From contig NZ_FNSW01000001.1 of the NCBI RefSeq assembly GCF_900104695.1, positions 5,353,370 through 5,417,369 on the forward strand: a stretch of DNA of 64,000 nucleotides, in the 5' to 3' direction. Origin of the DNA: Paenibacillus sp. GP183 (GTDB lineage Bacteria > Bacillota > Bacilli > Paenibacillales > NBRC-103111). The position numbers were made by a program, and so were the translations under genes. Positions 33,562-43,112 of this stretch are shown in pieces. The notes beneath the pieces were generated by a model. That model did not search any database and had not been told where the DNA came from. It worked only from the letters and a program-made list of their open reading frames with translations. Within the stretch, counting starts at the first letter, position 1. Each line of letters opens with the position of its first letter.

Positions 33562-35391
33562 ATGAGAAAATATAGGGATTATTTTCAATATAAACGATGG
33601 AGCATCGCCATAATTATGTATGCTTCCTTTTTATTTATGATCGTTGTACCCGTTTTACTCATAACCTATATTGCAGCACGATCCTATCACCTGGTATTGG
33701 TTGAGACAGTCACTTCCCGTGCAACAACTACGCTGGAATTAGTGTCCTCCTCCGTAGATACGGAAGCTGAACGCATAATGAGAACGCTTAATTCCATCCT
33801 TAAAGACAATGAGGTAAGCTCGAGTCTCTTAAAGGCCCGTACCATGAAGGATACTGATAAAAACATTTCTAGCCTTGATCAACAATTGTCCAACTACTTT
33901 CATCAATATGAAGACAATACAGTGTCTGCCGTTTTTTTTTATAAGGATAGCGGTATGTATTATTATAATCAAAAAATGGAATTGGACGAGAAGGTTGTAC
34001 GGGAGTCCACATGGTATAAATATATCGCAACCAATAACAACAAAATTCGATTATTCGGGAATAAAAAAAATATGCAGGCTTCTGAAAACCTGGGTTTTGA
34101 CGGGACTTCCATAACTGCTTCCATTTCCCCCGGGAAGAATGGCCGGTTTTACGATGATATCGAATTGATTTTGTTTGTCTTTCCGGATAGCATACTGCAG
34201 CAATATCTGCAATCTCAAGTTTCCAAGTCGGGAGAATTGCTTATTCTGAATGAAAGCGGTTCCATTTTAGTTTCGGGAAATCAGTCCTTCGCAAACAAAG
34301 GTTTTGAGGATGATGGTCTACTCGAAGCGAAGAGGAATCCATCAGGCCATTACATTACGAATATAAATGGTCAAGATGTCTTTGTCGTCTATTTAACTTC
34401 AAATCAGGGCTGGAAGTATATCAGAATTATTCCGTATGACCGGTTTATGAAAAAGATAAACGCCGTGAATCAAAAGTCGTTGGTTGTGGGGTTGGTCGGA
34501 ATTGCTGCTTTCCTATTCGTCTCTTATTTTATCATGAAAAGTATTGTAAGGCCGGTGCTGGCTATTGTAAGACAGATGAAAGTAATGAAGACCGGACATT
34601 TTGAGGTTCAAATCGAAGAACGGGGACCGTTTGAAGTGTATGTGTTAGGAAAAACATTCAATGAAATGGTGCTGCGAATAAAAGAGCTTATCGAAGAAAT
34701 CGGGCAAAAAGAAAGGCAAAAAAAAGATGCCGAAATTACCGCCCTTCAATCGCAGATAAATCCCCATTTTTTATTAAATACGTTAAACACGATTAAGCTG
34801 ATGGCGATCATCTCCAAAGCCAAACATATTCAACAAATGACCGAATCTTTAACCAAAATATTGTCTTCTTCCTTTAACCGTGGAGGCATGTATATAACCA
34901 TCAGGGAAGAGATGGAATTGCTGGAGCATTATTTTACTATAATGAAGATCCGTTATGGTGATACCTTTGACGTTGTCATCCAGATTGACTCGCGCATTGA
35001 AAATTTTTATATTTTGAAACTGCTGCTGCAGCCAATAGTTGAAAACTCGATTATTCATGGAATTCAACAATCGGAGGAGAGGGGCCTAATCGAGATAACC
35101 GGCGAACTTGCGGGTGCCGACTTTATACGTTTTCAGATTAAGGATAATGGGATAGGATTTACCGAATTGACTGGAGGCGATAGGAAGGATGCTGCCCAGG
35201 AGCATAAAAATGAAAGGTTTAACGGCATTGGACTAAGTAATGTTCACGATCGAATCTACTTAAACTATGGTCCGCAGTATGGTATGCATATAGAAAGCAA
35301 GCCCGGGGAGGGAACCTCGATCACATTGCAATTACCGGTGCTGCAAGAGCCGATACGATTCCGAATCGAGGAGGGAAAACATCTTGCTTAA
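33562..35391 (+). CDS. YesM-type sensor histidine kinase
   Basis: This 609-aa membrane kinase has a first helix near residues 16-36, a large extracytoplasmic sensor (about 37-305, probably dCache-like), and a second helix near 310-330. A HAMP domain and a His-kinase domain with LQSQINPHFLLNTLN follow, then the HATPase motifs IVENSIIHG and KDNGIGF. This is the YesM/LytS-like class that pairs with AraC-type regulators and, in Paenibacillus, usually controls sugar uptake. Here the neighbour is a PstS-like protein and no sugar ABC genes follow. It overlaps the regulator gene by 8 bp. Confidence 0.88.
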   Translation: MRKYRDYFQYKRWSIAIIMYASFLFMIVVPVLLITYIAARSYHLVLVETVTSRATTTLELVSSSVDTEAERIMRTLNSILKDNEVSSSLLKARTMKDTDKNISSLDQQLSNYFHQYEDNTVSAVFFYKDSGMYYYNQKMELDEKVVRESTWYKYIATNNNKIRLFGNKKNMQASENLGFDGTSITASISPGKNGRFYDDIELILFVFPDSILQQYLQSQVSKSGELLILNESGSILVSGNQSFANKGFEDDGLLEAKRNPSGHYITNINGQDVFVVYLTSNQGWKYIRIIPYDRFMKKINAVNQKSLVVGLVGIAAFLFVSYFIMKSIVRPVLAIVRQMKVMKTGHFEVQIEERGPFEVYVLGKTFNEMVLRIKELIEEIGQKERQKKDAEITALQSQINPHFLLNTLNTIKLMAIISKAKHIQQMTESLTKILSSSFNRGGMYITIREEMELLEHYFTIMKIRYGDTFDVVIQIDSRIENFYILKLLLQPIVENSIIHGIQQSEERGLIEITGELAGADFIRFQIKDNGIGFTELTGGDRKDAAQEHKNERFNGIGLSNVHDRIYLNYGPQYGMHIESKPGEGTSITLQLPVLQEPIRFRIEEGKHLA

Positions 35392-37021
35392 GATAATGAT
35401 TGTGGATGATGAACCTCTATTCCGTATCGCGATGCGTGAGATGATCAATTGGGAAGATCTTGGGTGTGAAATCGTAAGCGAAGCATCCAACGGGAGTGAA
35501 GCCCTGAGGTATATAGAAAAAAATAACGCGGATATCGTGCTTATCGATGTGCAAATGCCCCAACTGAACGGTATCCAATTTTTAGGCAAACTAAAAGAGA
35601 TGGACCTCAATTTGAGCCCGTTAGTCATCATGCTCAGCGCTTATTCGGCCTATCCGTATGTCAGGCAGGCTTTTCAATTAGGAGCTTTCGATTACCTCGT
35701 CAAGGAGGATTTGGCTGAGTCGTATGTTACCCCGATCGTAAAAAGGGCTGCAGCCGAGCGAATCAAACAATGGGAAGAAATGGACTGCCAACGAAAGGAA
35801 TCTCAACAACATCAAAAAAGGACAAAAGAAGATATGCTCGCCTCCTTATTAAGGAACGATTCGATTGACGATAGCTCCATTCAGGAAAACCCCGGAGGCA
35901 TGAGTGACTGGTTGGAAGGCTCCTACCGTTCTCAGCAAGTATTCATGTGCTTACTTGTGGATCAAAGTTATTCCGAAGAGTCCTCGAACCTCGATAAAAA
36001 AACAGCCAGGTATATACAAGTGACAGTTGCCCAAGTCGTAGAAGCCGTTTATCCGGATTCCCTTATGATTTCCGCCAGCCAGGGTGAGTTTGCACTTTTG
36101 CTCGATAATTTACACGTAAACAGCTTTCAACAGGCCAGAAATAAGTTTATTGAAACCGTCAATAAGATCAGGAGCCATCTGAAACAATACATGAATATTT
36201 CAGTAAGTATCGGGGTTTCTGCTTCAAGCAGCGGCATGAAAGTTTGGGCTGAAAATTATTCCTCCGCCTATCAGCTGGCGCTTCTTCGTTTTTATTTCGG
36301 GCTGGGTAATGTATATTTTGCCGGAGACGTGCAGCTGCTGGAAACCGTTGTTCCCGATTTTAACAAGAACGAATTGTTGTACCGGTTGGAGATTGGGGCA
36401 GCTGATTGGGAGAAGGAGTTCGATAAACTTTTTGACCAATTAAAGTCACTCGGTATGGTAAATGTGGAAAATATGTTTCATTTCTATAAAACCCTGATCA
36501 GAGAGGTGGGAATCCTGCTTTATACGAAAGGGTTTTCATGGCAGGATATCAGCGGAAATGAGATGTCCCCCTATGATCGATTAGAACAATTTGAATACAT
36601 GTCCCAGGTACATGAATGGTTTAAGCGGTTATTTGCAAAGGTTCATGAGGTATTGGATCCTGCCAAGCAAACCTCCTTACAGGCTCCGAAACTTGTGGAA
36701 CGCGCACGGAAATTCATCGAACGCCATCACAACGATCCGATTTCATTAACATTGGTGAGTGAGTGGGCGGGAGTCAGTGAAAGCCATTTAAGTAAAATGT
36801 TTGTGAAGGAAACTGGCGAGAAATTTATCGATTATTTGACTCGTGTTCGAATGGAGAAGGCCGTACAAATGCTTTCGAGCGGGATGAAAATTTATCAAAT
36901 AGGAGAAAAAGTAGGTTATCCCAACCAGGCTCATTTCAGCACGCTGTTTAAAAGAGTAACGGGAAAGACGCCCAGCGATTATAAGCAAGACATAGATTTG
37001 AATGAACAAAAACAGAAATAA
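35384..37021 (+). CDS. YesN-type response regulator (AraC family)
   Basis: This 545-aa regulator has a receiver domain (acceptor Asp in VLIDVQMP near residue 55), a long middle region of about 300 residues, and a C-terminal AraC-type double helix-turn-helix. Key segments are LVSEWAGVSESHLSKMF and IGEKVGYPNQAHFSTLFKRVTG. A TTG at 35384 is the start, eight bases after GAGGAGGG and inside the 3' end of the kinase gene. The next start codons lie too far inside the receiver domain. Its likely target is the secreted PstS-like gene 82 bp downstream. Confidence 0.88.
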   Translation: MLKIMIVDDEPLFRIAMREMINWEDLGCEIVSEASNGSEALRYIEKNNADIVLIDVQMPQLNGIQFLGKLKEMDLNLSPLVIMLSAYSAYPYVRQAFQLGAFDYLVKEDLAESYVTPIVKRAAAERIKQWEEMDCQRKESQQHQKRTKEDMLASLLRNDSIDDSSIQENPGGMSDWLEGSYRSQQVFMCLLVDQSYSEESSNLDKKTARYIQVTVAQVVEAVYPDSLMISASQGEFALLLDNLHVNSFQQARNKFIETVNKIRSHLKQYMNISVSIGVSASSSGMKVWAENYSSAYQLALLRFYFGLGNVYFAGDVQLLETVVPDFNKNELLYRLEIGAADWEKEFDKLFDQLKSLGMVNVENMFHFYKTLIREVGILLYTKGFSWQDISGNEMSPYDRLEQFEYMSQVHEWFKRLFAKVHEVLDPAKQTSLQAPKLVERARKFIERHHNDPISLTLVSEWAGVSESHLSKMFVKETGEKFIDYLTRVRMEKAVQMLSSGMKIYQIGEKVGYPNQAHFSTLFKRVTGKTPSDYKQDIDLNEQKQK

Positions 37022-37041
37022 AAATAACAAAAATATGTATA

Positions 37042-37055
37042 TGAAAACGCATTCA
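37042..37055. promoter_or_regulatory. cre-like site before the PstS-like gene
   Basis: TGAAAACGCATTCA, preceded by A, fits the looser Bacillus consensus WTGNAANCGNWNNCA. It lies 49 bp before the start at 37104, and TACAAT at 37063-37068 could be the -10. CcpA control would fit the sugar-type YesMN regulators upstream. Confidence 0.45.
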
Positions 37056-37103
37056 AAATAATTACAATGTTCATGCAAGTTACTTAAAGAAGGGAGCTAG
37101 AGT

Positions 37104-38621
37104 ATGAACATTGTATTTAAAAGATTGATGGTTGCAGCCATCGCATCAACAGCAATATTAAGCAGTTTTGCAACGAATGCAAGGGCGGATGACTCCGGAA
37201 CAGTGGAATGGAACCTTCCTACTCTTCCCACAAACGTAAAACAAACCGAGGAGCAGGATGCGTTTAATAAAAAAAATGGCCGTCCTTTGCCGACTCCGGA
37301 AATTCTTCAGCCTGCTTTGGACTCGTCACTGCAGTCTTATAAACCAAGAAAAGATATCGAAATTTCAGGGAGTTTCAAGGGTGCGTCGTCGGACGTACTG
37401 CCGAGCTTGGTAAACGTTTGGATCGATGAATTTAAAAAATACTATCCGAAAGTGAACTTGGAAATTGTGCCGCCCTATGCAGGCAGTTTGGGTGCCAAAG
37501 AGCTGATGAAGGAAACGGTTGATTTCGTATTTGTATCCAGGGAACTTAAACCGGATGACGTTAACGATTTTAAAACAAAGTACGGATATGATCCGTTGTC
37601 CGTGCCCATTTCCGGAGCCTCCTACCGTCATTTTGGTTTTCTGGACAGCATGGGATTCTTTGTCCATAAGGATAATCCGCTGCAGAAATTGACGCTCGAT
37701 CAAATCGATGCCATGTTTTCATCCACCCATCTTCGCGGCGGAGATCCTATCAAGACATGGGGACAACTAGGGCTGACCGGCGATTGGGCAGACAAGCCTA
37801 TTCATCTTTATGGCATTCAGCCTTGGAACGGGTTTGAAGAATTTATTCGCCAAAGAATTTTAAGCAGGGACGGACAGCGCGGTGAATGGGGCGAAGGAAT
37901 CAAGTTTGATAAAGTGGTATTTCCTGTCGCGGGGCGTGTGTCGGAGGATCCTTATGGCTTGGGATACTCGGGGATGGCCTATATCGATAAGCCGGTGAAA
38001 ATGCTCGCTTTGGGTGAAAGTGAAGCTGGCCCCTATTATGCGCCGACTTATGAGAATGTAGTGAGTGCTAAATATCCTTTAAGCCGCTTAATCTATTTTA
38101 ATACCAATAAGAACCCGGATAAGGCATTATCGCCTGTAATCGAAGAGTTTCTGAAATTTATTCTGAGCAAAGAAGGCCAGCAGGTAGTTCTGAAGCATGC
38201 GATTTATGTTCCGCTTCGTTCCTGGCAAGCCAACGATAGTCTAGCAATAGTAACCGGAGTGCCCGAAGTAAAGGTGAATATAAACAACAAGCCAATCAAA
38301 TTTTCACAACCTGCTGTTATTCTGGACGGTAATACCATGGTCCCGATAAAAGATATCACGGGAATATACGGGGCGGATCTAACGTGGGATTCCAGTAAAA
38401 AAGTCGCAACCCTTTCCAAAGGAATTACGAAAATTACGTTGACGGTGGATAGCAGAAAGGCCACACTAAACGGAGAAGATAAGATGTTGGAAGTTCCTGT
38501 TCAAATCATTAGGCATTTTTCCAGTGTAAACAGCACGATGGTGCCGCTAAGATTCATCACTGAAGCGTTTGGTGCAAAGGTGGGTTGGGATCAAACTGCA
38601 CATGCGATCTCTCTGAATTAA
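37104..38621 (+). CDS. Secreted PstS-like binding protein with C-terminal stalk (CuAO-N-like) domain
   Basis: This 505-aa secreted protein has a signal peptide (about residues 1-28, ending NARA; no lipobox). A PstS-like type II binding domain spans about 80-385 (ISGSFKGASSDVLPSLVNVW; FVFVSRELKPDD; FILSKEGQQVV). The C-terminal stalk domain (about 395-505) has VKVNINNKPIKF, MVPIKDI and MVPLRFITEAFGAKVGWD, the so-called copper amine oxidase N-terminal domain found mainly in Paenibacillus-like bacteria. It lacks permease and ATPase partners. Position after a YesMN-type system suggests a sensing partner or a wall-bound ligand trap. Phosphate as ligand is not established. Confidence 0.8.
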   Translation: MNIVFKRLMVAAIASTAILSSFATNARADDSGTVEWNLPTLPTNVKQTEEQDAFNKKNGRPLPTPEILQPALDSSLQSYKPRKDIEISGSFKGASSDVLPSLVNVWIDEFKKYYPKVNLEIVPPYAGSLGAKELMKETVDFVFVSRELKPDDVNDFKTKYGYDPLSVPISGASYRHFGFLDSMGFFVHKDNPLQKLTLDQIDAMFSSTHLRGGDPIKTWGQLGLTGDWADKPIHLYGIQPWNGFEEFIRQRILSRDGQRGEWGEGIKFDKVVFPVAGRVSEDPYGLGYSGMAYIDKPVKMLALGESEAGPYYAPTYENVVSAKYPLSRLIYFNTNKNPDKALSPVIEEFLKFILSKEGQQVVLKHAIYVPLRSWQANDSLAIVTGVPEVKVNINNKPIKFSQPAVILDGNTMVPIKDITGIYGADLTWDSSKKVATLSKGITKITLTVDSRKATLNGEDKMLEVPVQIIRHFSSVNSTMVPLRFITEAFGAKVGWDQTAHAISLN

Positions 38622-38653
38622 GATTTCTGTTCTAAAATATTTTGATGTAAAAG

Positions 38654-38689
38654 CTAAGCTGGAGAATATACAGCTTAGTTTTTATTTTT
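38654..38689 (+). terminator. Terminator after the PstS-like gene
   Basis: CTAAGCTG and CAGCTTAG form an 8-bp stem with a nine-base loop, followed by TTTTTATTTTT. Confidence 0.75.
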
Positions 38690-38831
38690 CTTCCATTGTT
38701 AATTGATCATTATAAATAGGCTCCTTTTACCCTTGGAAACAATAGAGTCATGTGACGCTAGTACCCCTTTTTTTATGGTACCCCCGAGCGGTGTAAGGTA
38801 TAATCGATTTTATGAAGGGAGTGGGTAAAAG

Positions 38832-39608
38832 TTGGCGCTTATTCAATGCGATTTTTTTTCGGAAACTCTTGGACTTTCCACCTCGATGATGGTGATTCTG
38901 CCGCAATCGACACAGGGACAAATCGGGATGAAAGGCACAGGGGGATCGGGCAAGCATCCGACCCTGTACTTGCTCCACGGGTTGTCTGACGACCATACGA
39001 TCTGGCTGCGGCGCACGTCCATCGAGCGGTATGTCGCCTCGCTTGGACTGGCCGTCGTCATGCCGGCTGTTCATCGAAGTTTTTACACCGATATGAAGAT
39101 CGGCAACAATTACTGGACGTTCGTCAGCGAGGAGCTGCCTCGTATAGCTCAGTCGTTTTTTCCGCTGTCCGATCGGCGGGAGGACAACTTTGCTTCCGGT
39201 CTGTCTATGGGAGGGTACGGCGCGTTCAAGCTGGGCCTTCGCTGCCCGGACCGTTTTGCCGCTGTAGCCAGCCTGTCGGGCGCACTCGACGCAACCGCTC
39301 TCGATTTCATGAATCGGTCGGAGTTAGATCAAATTTTCGGCAGTGTCGATGAGGTGCGGGGCAGTGCGGAGGATCTATTCTTCCTGGCCGAACAAGCTGT
39401 CCGCTCTGGAGCTCTTGTGCCTAAGCTGTATCAATGCTGCGGTACGGAAGATTTTCTATATTCCGCTAATCAACGATTTCTCGATCATGCGAGAAAACTC
39501 AATATGGACCTGACGTACGAAGAGGAACCTGGCGGACACGATTGGGGCTATTGGGACCGCAAAATCCAAAGTGTGCTGAATTGGCTGCCGCTTCCAGGAC
39601 GAGTATGA
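38832..39608 (+). CDS. Esterase of the tributyrin esterase/FrmB family
   Basis: This 258-aa alpha/beta hydrolase has [12 protein letters not shown] (oxyanion region), nucleophile elbow GLSMGGYGA (Ser near 132) and catalytic His in GGHDWGYW near 238. This is the EstA/S-formylglutathione hydrolase family, which splits short acyl esters in the cytoplasm. TTG at 38832 is the likely start, since GAAGGGAGTGGG lies upstream and there is no nearby ATG. The protein has no signal peptide. It stands alone between two terminators. Confidence 0.85.
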   Translation: MALIQCDFFSETLGLSTSMMVILPQSTQGQIGMKGTGGSGKHPTLYLLHGLSDDHTIWLRRTSIERYVASLGLAVVMPAVHRSFYTDMKIGNNYWTFVSEELPRIAQSFFPLSDRREDNFASGLSMGGYGAFKLGLRCPDRFAAVASLSGALDATALDFMNRSELDQIFGSVDEVRGSAEDLFFLAEQAVRSGALVPKLYQCCGTEDFLYSANQRFLDHARKLNMDLTYEEEPGGHDWGYWDRKIQSVLNWLPLPGRV

Positions 39609-39625
39609 GCCTAATGAGTTTCCAG

Positions 39626-39662
39626 CAAAAAGCTTCCCCTTCGATCGTAGGGGAAGCTTTTT
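39626..39662. terminator. Bidirectional terminator between convergent genes
   Basis: AAAAAGCTTCCCC and GGGGAAGCTTTTT form a perfect stem with A and T runs on both sides. It serves the esterase gene and the convergent MFS gene. Confidence 0.82.
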
Positions 39663-39723
39663 ACTGTTTCAAAATCGGGAAAACTGCCAACTGAAATGCC
39701 TTCGAGTGCTTGGAATAACCCTG

Positions 39724-40935
39724 CTATGAATGATGTTGAATCACCGTGTTTGTTTTCTCTGTTCTTCGAACTTCAGTCAAAGAATTCGTAAGTACTATGG
39801 AGAATATCAAAATAATACCCGTTACCCAAAATATACTGTGAATCGACCATGCGCTTCCTATCATTCCGCCAATGATAGGTCCAATCATATTGCCCGTCTG
39901 AGTTGCGGTTTGATTTAGACTAAATGCTCTTCCCCTAAAATCGCTTGTTGTAAACCGTACGACAAGTCCGTTTAAACAGGGAACAACCGCACAGAAAAAC
40001 ACCCCATATACAAAGCGAACAATGGCAAATCCCCATATATTATGAAAAGCAATTTGAGCAAAGGTACCCAGGGCGCCGCCTAGCAGCCCTATCATCAGAA
40101 CGTTGCGGAATCCGATTTTGTCTGCCAATCTTCCCCATCGAGAGGCAAATAAGATACCGGCAATCCCGGCAAGCGAGAATACAAAGCCAGCCAAGAATGA
40201 GGAATTTTGAGCAGATCCGCCAAGAGCTACAATGTATAGGGTGATTACCGGCTCAATGGTCATAACGGCAATTGAGGTAATAACTGTTAATATCAGAACC
40301 ATAGTCAAAGCACGGTTAGAAGCGGCAATTTTGAATGCGCCGAAAACAGAAACTCGTTCTTTGCTCAAAGCGATCTTGTCTTCGGTTACCATGAATATGA
40401 CTAATAAGGTGGAGAGAAGAATTAAGAGTCCGGCACTCGCAAAAGCAATTCGATTATCAAATAATTTAGCGATTCCGCCACCAAGCAATGGTCCCATGAT
40501 TCGACCTGATGCCATTGCCGTAGATATCATAGATAGCGCGTAACCGGCTTTATGTTCAGGAGTGTTTGTACCGATTAGTGCAATAACGGCCGGAATATAA
40601 CCGGCCAGGAGGCCGTGGAAAATTCTTAGTGCCAGCAGCTGATAAGGATTAGTTACAATGGATGTGAGCGTAAATACGATAAATAGGACGAGACCGGCGC
40701 GTATAATCATCTTTTTTCGGCCAAATCTGTCAGCTAAAGAGCCCAAAAAAGGTGAAGTGATAGCGCTTGCCAGAAAGGTAGAGCTGAACAAAAGGCCGTT
40801 CCACATTTCTGTATGATCGTGGACACCCAATTGAAGCAGAAAGAGCGGTAAAAACGGAATAACCATAGTAAGGCTTGCCGATCCGATGAATGCCGCGAAC
40901 CATAGCACCCATAAGTTTCTTTTCCAAGCTTCCAT
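39724..40935 (-). CDS. MFS multidrug efflux transporter, MdtG-like
   Basis: This 403-aa protein has twelve hydrophobic segments. The N-terminal FIGSASLTMVIPFLPLFLLQLG, the GSLADRFGRKKMIIRAG loop and the MGPLLGGG motif C of drug:H+ antiporters resemble MdtG/YceE-type exporters. It is monocistronic on the minus strand. A GlnR/TnrA-like match lies in a hairpin about 80 bp upstream, but I do not rely on it. Drug export is inferred from family only. Confidence 0.78.
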   Translation of the reverse strand: MEAWKRNLWVLWFAAFIGSASLTMVIPFLPLFLLQLGVHDHTEMWNGLLFSSTFLASAITSPFLGSLADRFGRKKMIIRAGLVLFIVFTLTSIVTNPYQLLALRIFHGLLAGYIPAVIALIGTNTPEHKAGYALSMISTAMASGRIMGPLLGGGIAKLFDNRIAFASAGLLILLSTLLVIFMVTEDKIALSKERVSVFGAFKIAASNRALTMVLILTVITSIAVMTIEPVITLYIVALGGSAQNSSFLAGFVFSLAGIAGILFASRWGRLADKIGFRNVLMIGLLGGALGTFAQIAFHNIWGFAIVRFVYGVFFCAVVPCLNGLVVRFTTSDFRGRAFSLNQTATQTGNMIGPIIGGMIGSAWSIHSIFWVTGIILIFSIVLTNSLTEVRRTEKTNTVIQHHS

Positions 40936-41004
40936 ATGTCTCGACCTTCCATGATTATATATTAATTACAATATTTTACAATTTAAATGGACACAGAGAC
41001 TCAT

Positions 41005-41052
41005 GCATAGCTCCTGTTAAACGTTTTTACAGGAGCTATGCCTTTTTGTTTT
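41005..41052. terminator. Strong hairpin between oppF (cassette B) and the MFS gene
   Basis: GCATAGCTCCTGT and ACAGGAGCTATGC form a perfect 13-bp stem. The T-rich tail (CTTTTTGTTTT) is on the plus strand, although both flanking genes run on the minus strand. It probably still stops cassette B transcription, and it would also stop antisense transcripts entering cassette B. The loop side contains a match to TGTNA-N7-TNACA (41015-41031) that follows from the stem sequence. Confidence 0.6.
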
Positions 41053-41070
41053 ATACAGTAAAGGGTTTGG

Positions 41071-42078
41071 TTAATACAGGTGGCAAGCAACAAATTGCTG
41101 CGGCATAATTTCCCGAAGCTCAGGACGTCCTTCACGGCAAATATCCATTGCTTTCGGACAACGAGTATGGAAAGCGCACCCTGAAGGCGGCTTAGCGGGA
41201 CTCGGAACTTCTCCCGTCAGAACGATTCGTTCACGTTTAGCTTTCCGGTTAGCTTCAGGCGCCGCGGAAAGAAGGGACTGGGTATAAGGGTGAAGCGGTG
41301 TGCTGTATAGCTGGGATCTGGGGGCGATTTCCACCATTCTGCCCAAATACATCACTCCTACTTTATTGCTCACATGCTTAACGATTGAGAGGTTATGGGA
41401 AATAAACAAGTAGGACAAACCGAATTGCTCACGAAGATCGTCCAACAAGTTGATGATCTGCGCTTGAATGGAAACATCGAGAGCAGATACGGCTTCGTCA
41501 AGCACCATCAATTTGGGATTCAAGGTAAGGGCGCGGGCAATGGCAATCCTCTGACGCTGTCCACCCGAAAATTCATGGGGATTCTTCATGATAGCCTCTG
41601 GAGGCAGCCCAACTATATTTATTAAATTGGCGACCCGCTCCCTGATTTCTCCCGAACTCAATTTTGTGTTGACTTGAAGCGGTTCTGCAATAATCGAACC
41701 AACAGTCATTCTGGGATTAAGGGATGAATACGGGTCTTGAAATACCATCTGGAAATTTTGGCGCATTTGTCGAAGACGGTCGCCTTTGATTTTCGTAATA
41801 TCGTGTCCGTCAAAGATGACAGTACCCTCCGTCGGATCATATAGACGCATGATAACCCGGCCTGTTGTCGACTTCCCGCAGCCGGATTCCCCGACCAGTC
41901 CCAGGGTTTCTCCTCTTTTAATGCCGAACGAAACATTGTCGACCGCCTTAACTTCGCCTATTTTACGCTGCAAAACACCGCCAGTAATTGGAAAATACAT
42001 TTTCACGTTGCGTACTTCCAGTAAATAGTCCGCAGCTTCGCCTGTAGGTGTATGGTTTTGCTTCTCCAAGTTCATCAT
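41071..42078 (-). CDS. Peptide-type ABC importer ATPase (OppF family), cassette B
   Basis: This 335-aa ATPase has Walker [12 protein letters not shown], signature FSGGQRQRIAIARAL, Walker B LMVLDEAVSALD (Ala in place of the usual Pro after Glu), and the oligopeptide C-terminal domain with CAFHTRCPKAMDIC. OppF-type spacing (VKAVDNVSFGIKRGETLGLVGESG) separates it from OppD. It is the last gene of cassette B, 21 bp after the oppD gene. Confidence 0.92.
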   Translation of the reverse strand: MMNLEKQNHTPTGEAADYLLEVRNVKMYFPITGGVLQRKIGEVKAVDNVSFGIKRGETLGLVGESGCGKSTTGRVIMRLYDPTEGTVIFDGHDITKIKGDRLRQMRQNFQMVFQDPYSSLNPRMTVGSIIAEPLQVNTKLSSGEIRERVANLINIVGLPPEAIMKNPHEFSGGQRQRIAIARALTLNPKLMVLDEAVSALDVSIQAQIINLLDDLREQFGLSYLFISHNLSIVKHVSNKVGVMYLGRMVEIAPRSQLYSTPLHPYTQSLLSAAPEANRKAKRERIVLTGEVPSPAKPPSGCAFHTRCPKAMDICREGRPELREIMPQQFVACHLY

Positions 42079-42099
42079 GCAGCCTCCTCCGGTTATGTT

Positions 42100-43062
42100 C
42101 TATATCAGATCGCAGCGGGCAAAGTGTCCCGGACTTAATTCGCGCAGCTCCGGCATTTTGTTGAAACAGCTGGTGCGAGCCATCGAACAGCGCTCCGCAA
42201 ATCTGCAGCCTGGCGGAAAATTAGCCGCGCTCGGTACCGTTCCGGGAATAGCCGTGAGCCGTTCGTTTTCCTCCGTCATGGAAGGAATGGAACCCATAAG
42301 CGCCAGGGTGTAAGGATGCAACGGCTTATCGAATACGGTATCTGCAGACCCCGATTCAACAATTTGACCGGCATACATAACGACCATGTCATCGGCCAAT
42401 TCCGCCACGACACCAAGATCATGGGTGATAAATATAATGGAGGTGCCCGTTTGATCTTTCAAATTGCGCATCAGATCAAGCACCTGTGCCTGAATGGTAA
42501 CGTCCAGAGCTGTAGTCGGCTCATCAGCGATAAGCAATTTCGGCTCGCATGCCATCATCATGGCGATCATGACCCTTTGGCGCATTCCCCCCGATAATTG
42601 GTGAGGATATGAATCGACGATGGCCTCAGGTTTTGGAAAGCCGACGCTGCGGAGCTGATCTACCGCTTTGGAGCGTGCTGCTTTTCTCGAAAGCTTTCGA
42701 TGCCTCATCAGCACTTCGATAATTTGGTCCCCGACTTTGAACAGCGGATTCAATCCAGTCATCGGCTCTTGAAAGATCATGGCGATCTTATTGCCCCGCA
42801 AATCGGACAATTCGTTTTCGTTGAGCTTCACCAAATCCATACCATCGAACAGCACTTCACCATCAACGATACGTCCATTTGGTCCCGGCACTAACCCCAT
42901 AATCGACAACGAAGTCATACTTTTGCCGCTGCCCGATTCGCCGACGATGCATAGCACTTTTCCCGATTGGACCTCAAAATCAACGCCGTCAACAGCTTTA
43001 ATCACACTGTTTTCATTAGAAAAAAAGGTTTTTAAGTTGCGTACTTTTAGCACGGCTTCCAT
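42100..43062 (-). CDS. Peptide-type ABC importer ATPase (OppD family), cassette B
   Basis: This 320-aa ATPase has Walker [12 protein letters not shown], signature [16 protein letters not shown], Walker [13 protein letters not shown], and the C-terminal Cys segment [14 protein letters not shown] that in DppD relatives binds an Fe-S cluster. It is the OppD partner of the next gene. It is separated from the permease genes by the two hydrolase genes, unlike the usual SBP-B-C-D-F order. Confidence 0.92.
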   Translation of the reverse strand: MEAVLKVRNLKTFFSNENSVIKAVDGVDFEVQSGKVLCIVGESGSGKSMTSLSIMGLVPGPNGRIVDGEVLFDGMDLVKLNENELSDLRGNKIAMIFQEPMTGLNPLFKVGDQIIEVLMRHRKLSRKAARSKAVDQLRSVGFPKPEAIVDSYPHQLSGGMRQRVMIAMMMACEPKLLIADEPTTALDVTIQAQVLDLMRNLKDQTGTSIIFITHDLGVVAELADDMVVMYAGQIVESGSADTVFDKPLHPYTLALMGSIPSMTEENERLTAIPGTVPSAANFPPGCRFAERCSMARTSCFNKMPELRELSPGHFARCDLI

Positions 43063-43112
43063 ATTCGTTGCACCGCCTTATTTACGGATGTAGAAATCAT
43101 GCAGCATCAGCA

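Noticed and set aside
41015..41031. Seventh match to the GlnR/TnrA pattern (TGTTA-N7-TTACA)
   Set aside because: It lies inside a perfect 13-bp terminator stem whose arms create the TGT/ACA ends, so it cannot be counted as independent evidence for an operator.
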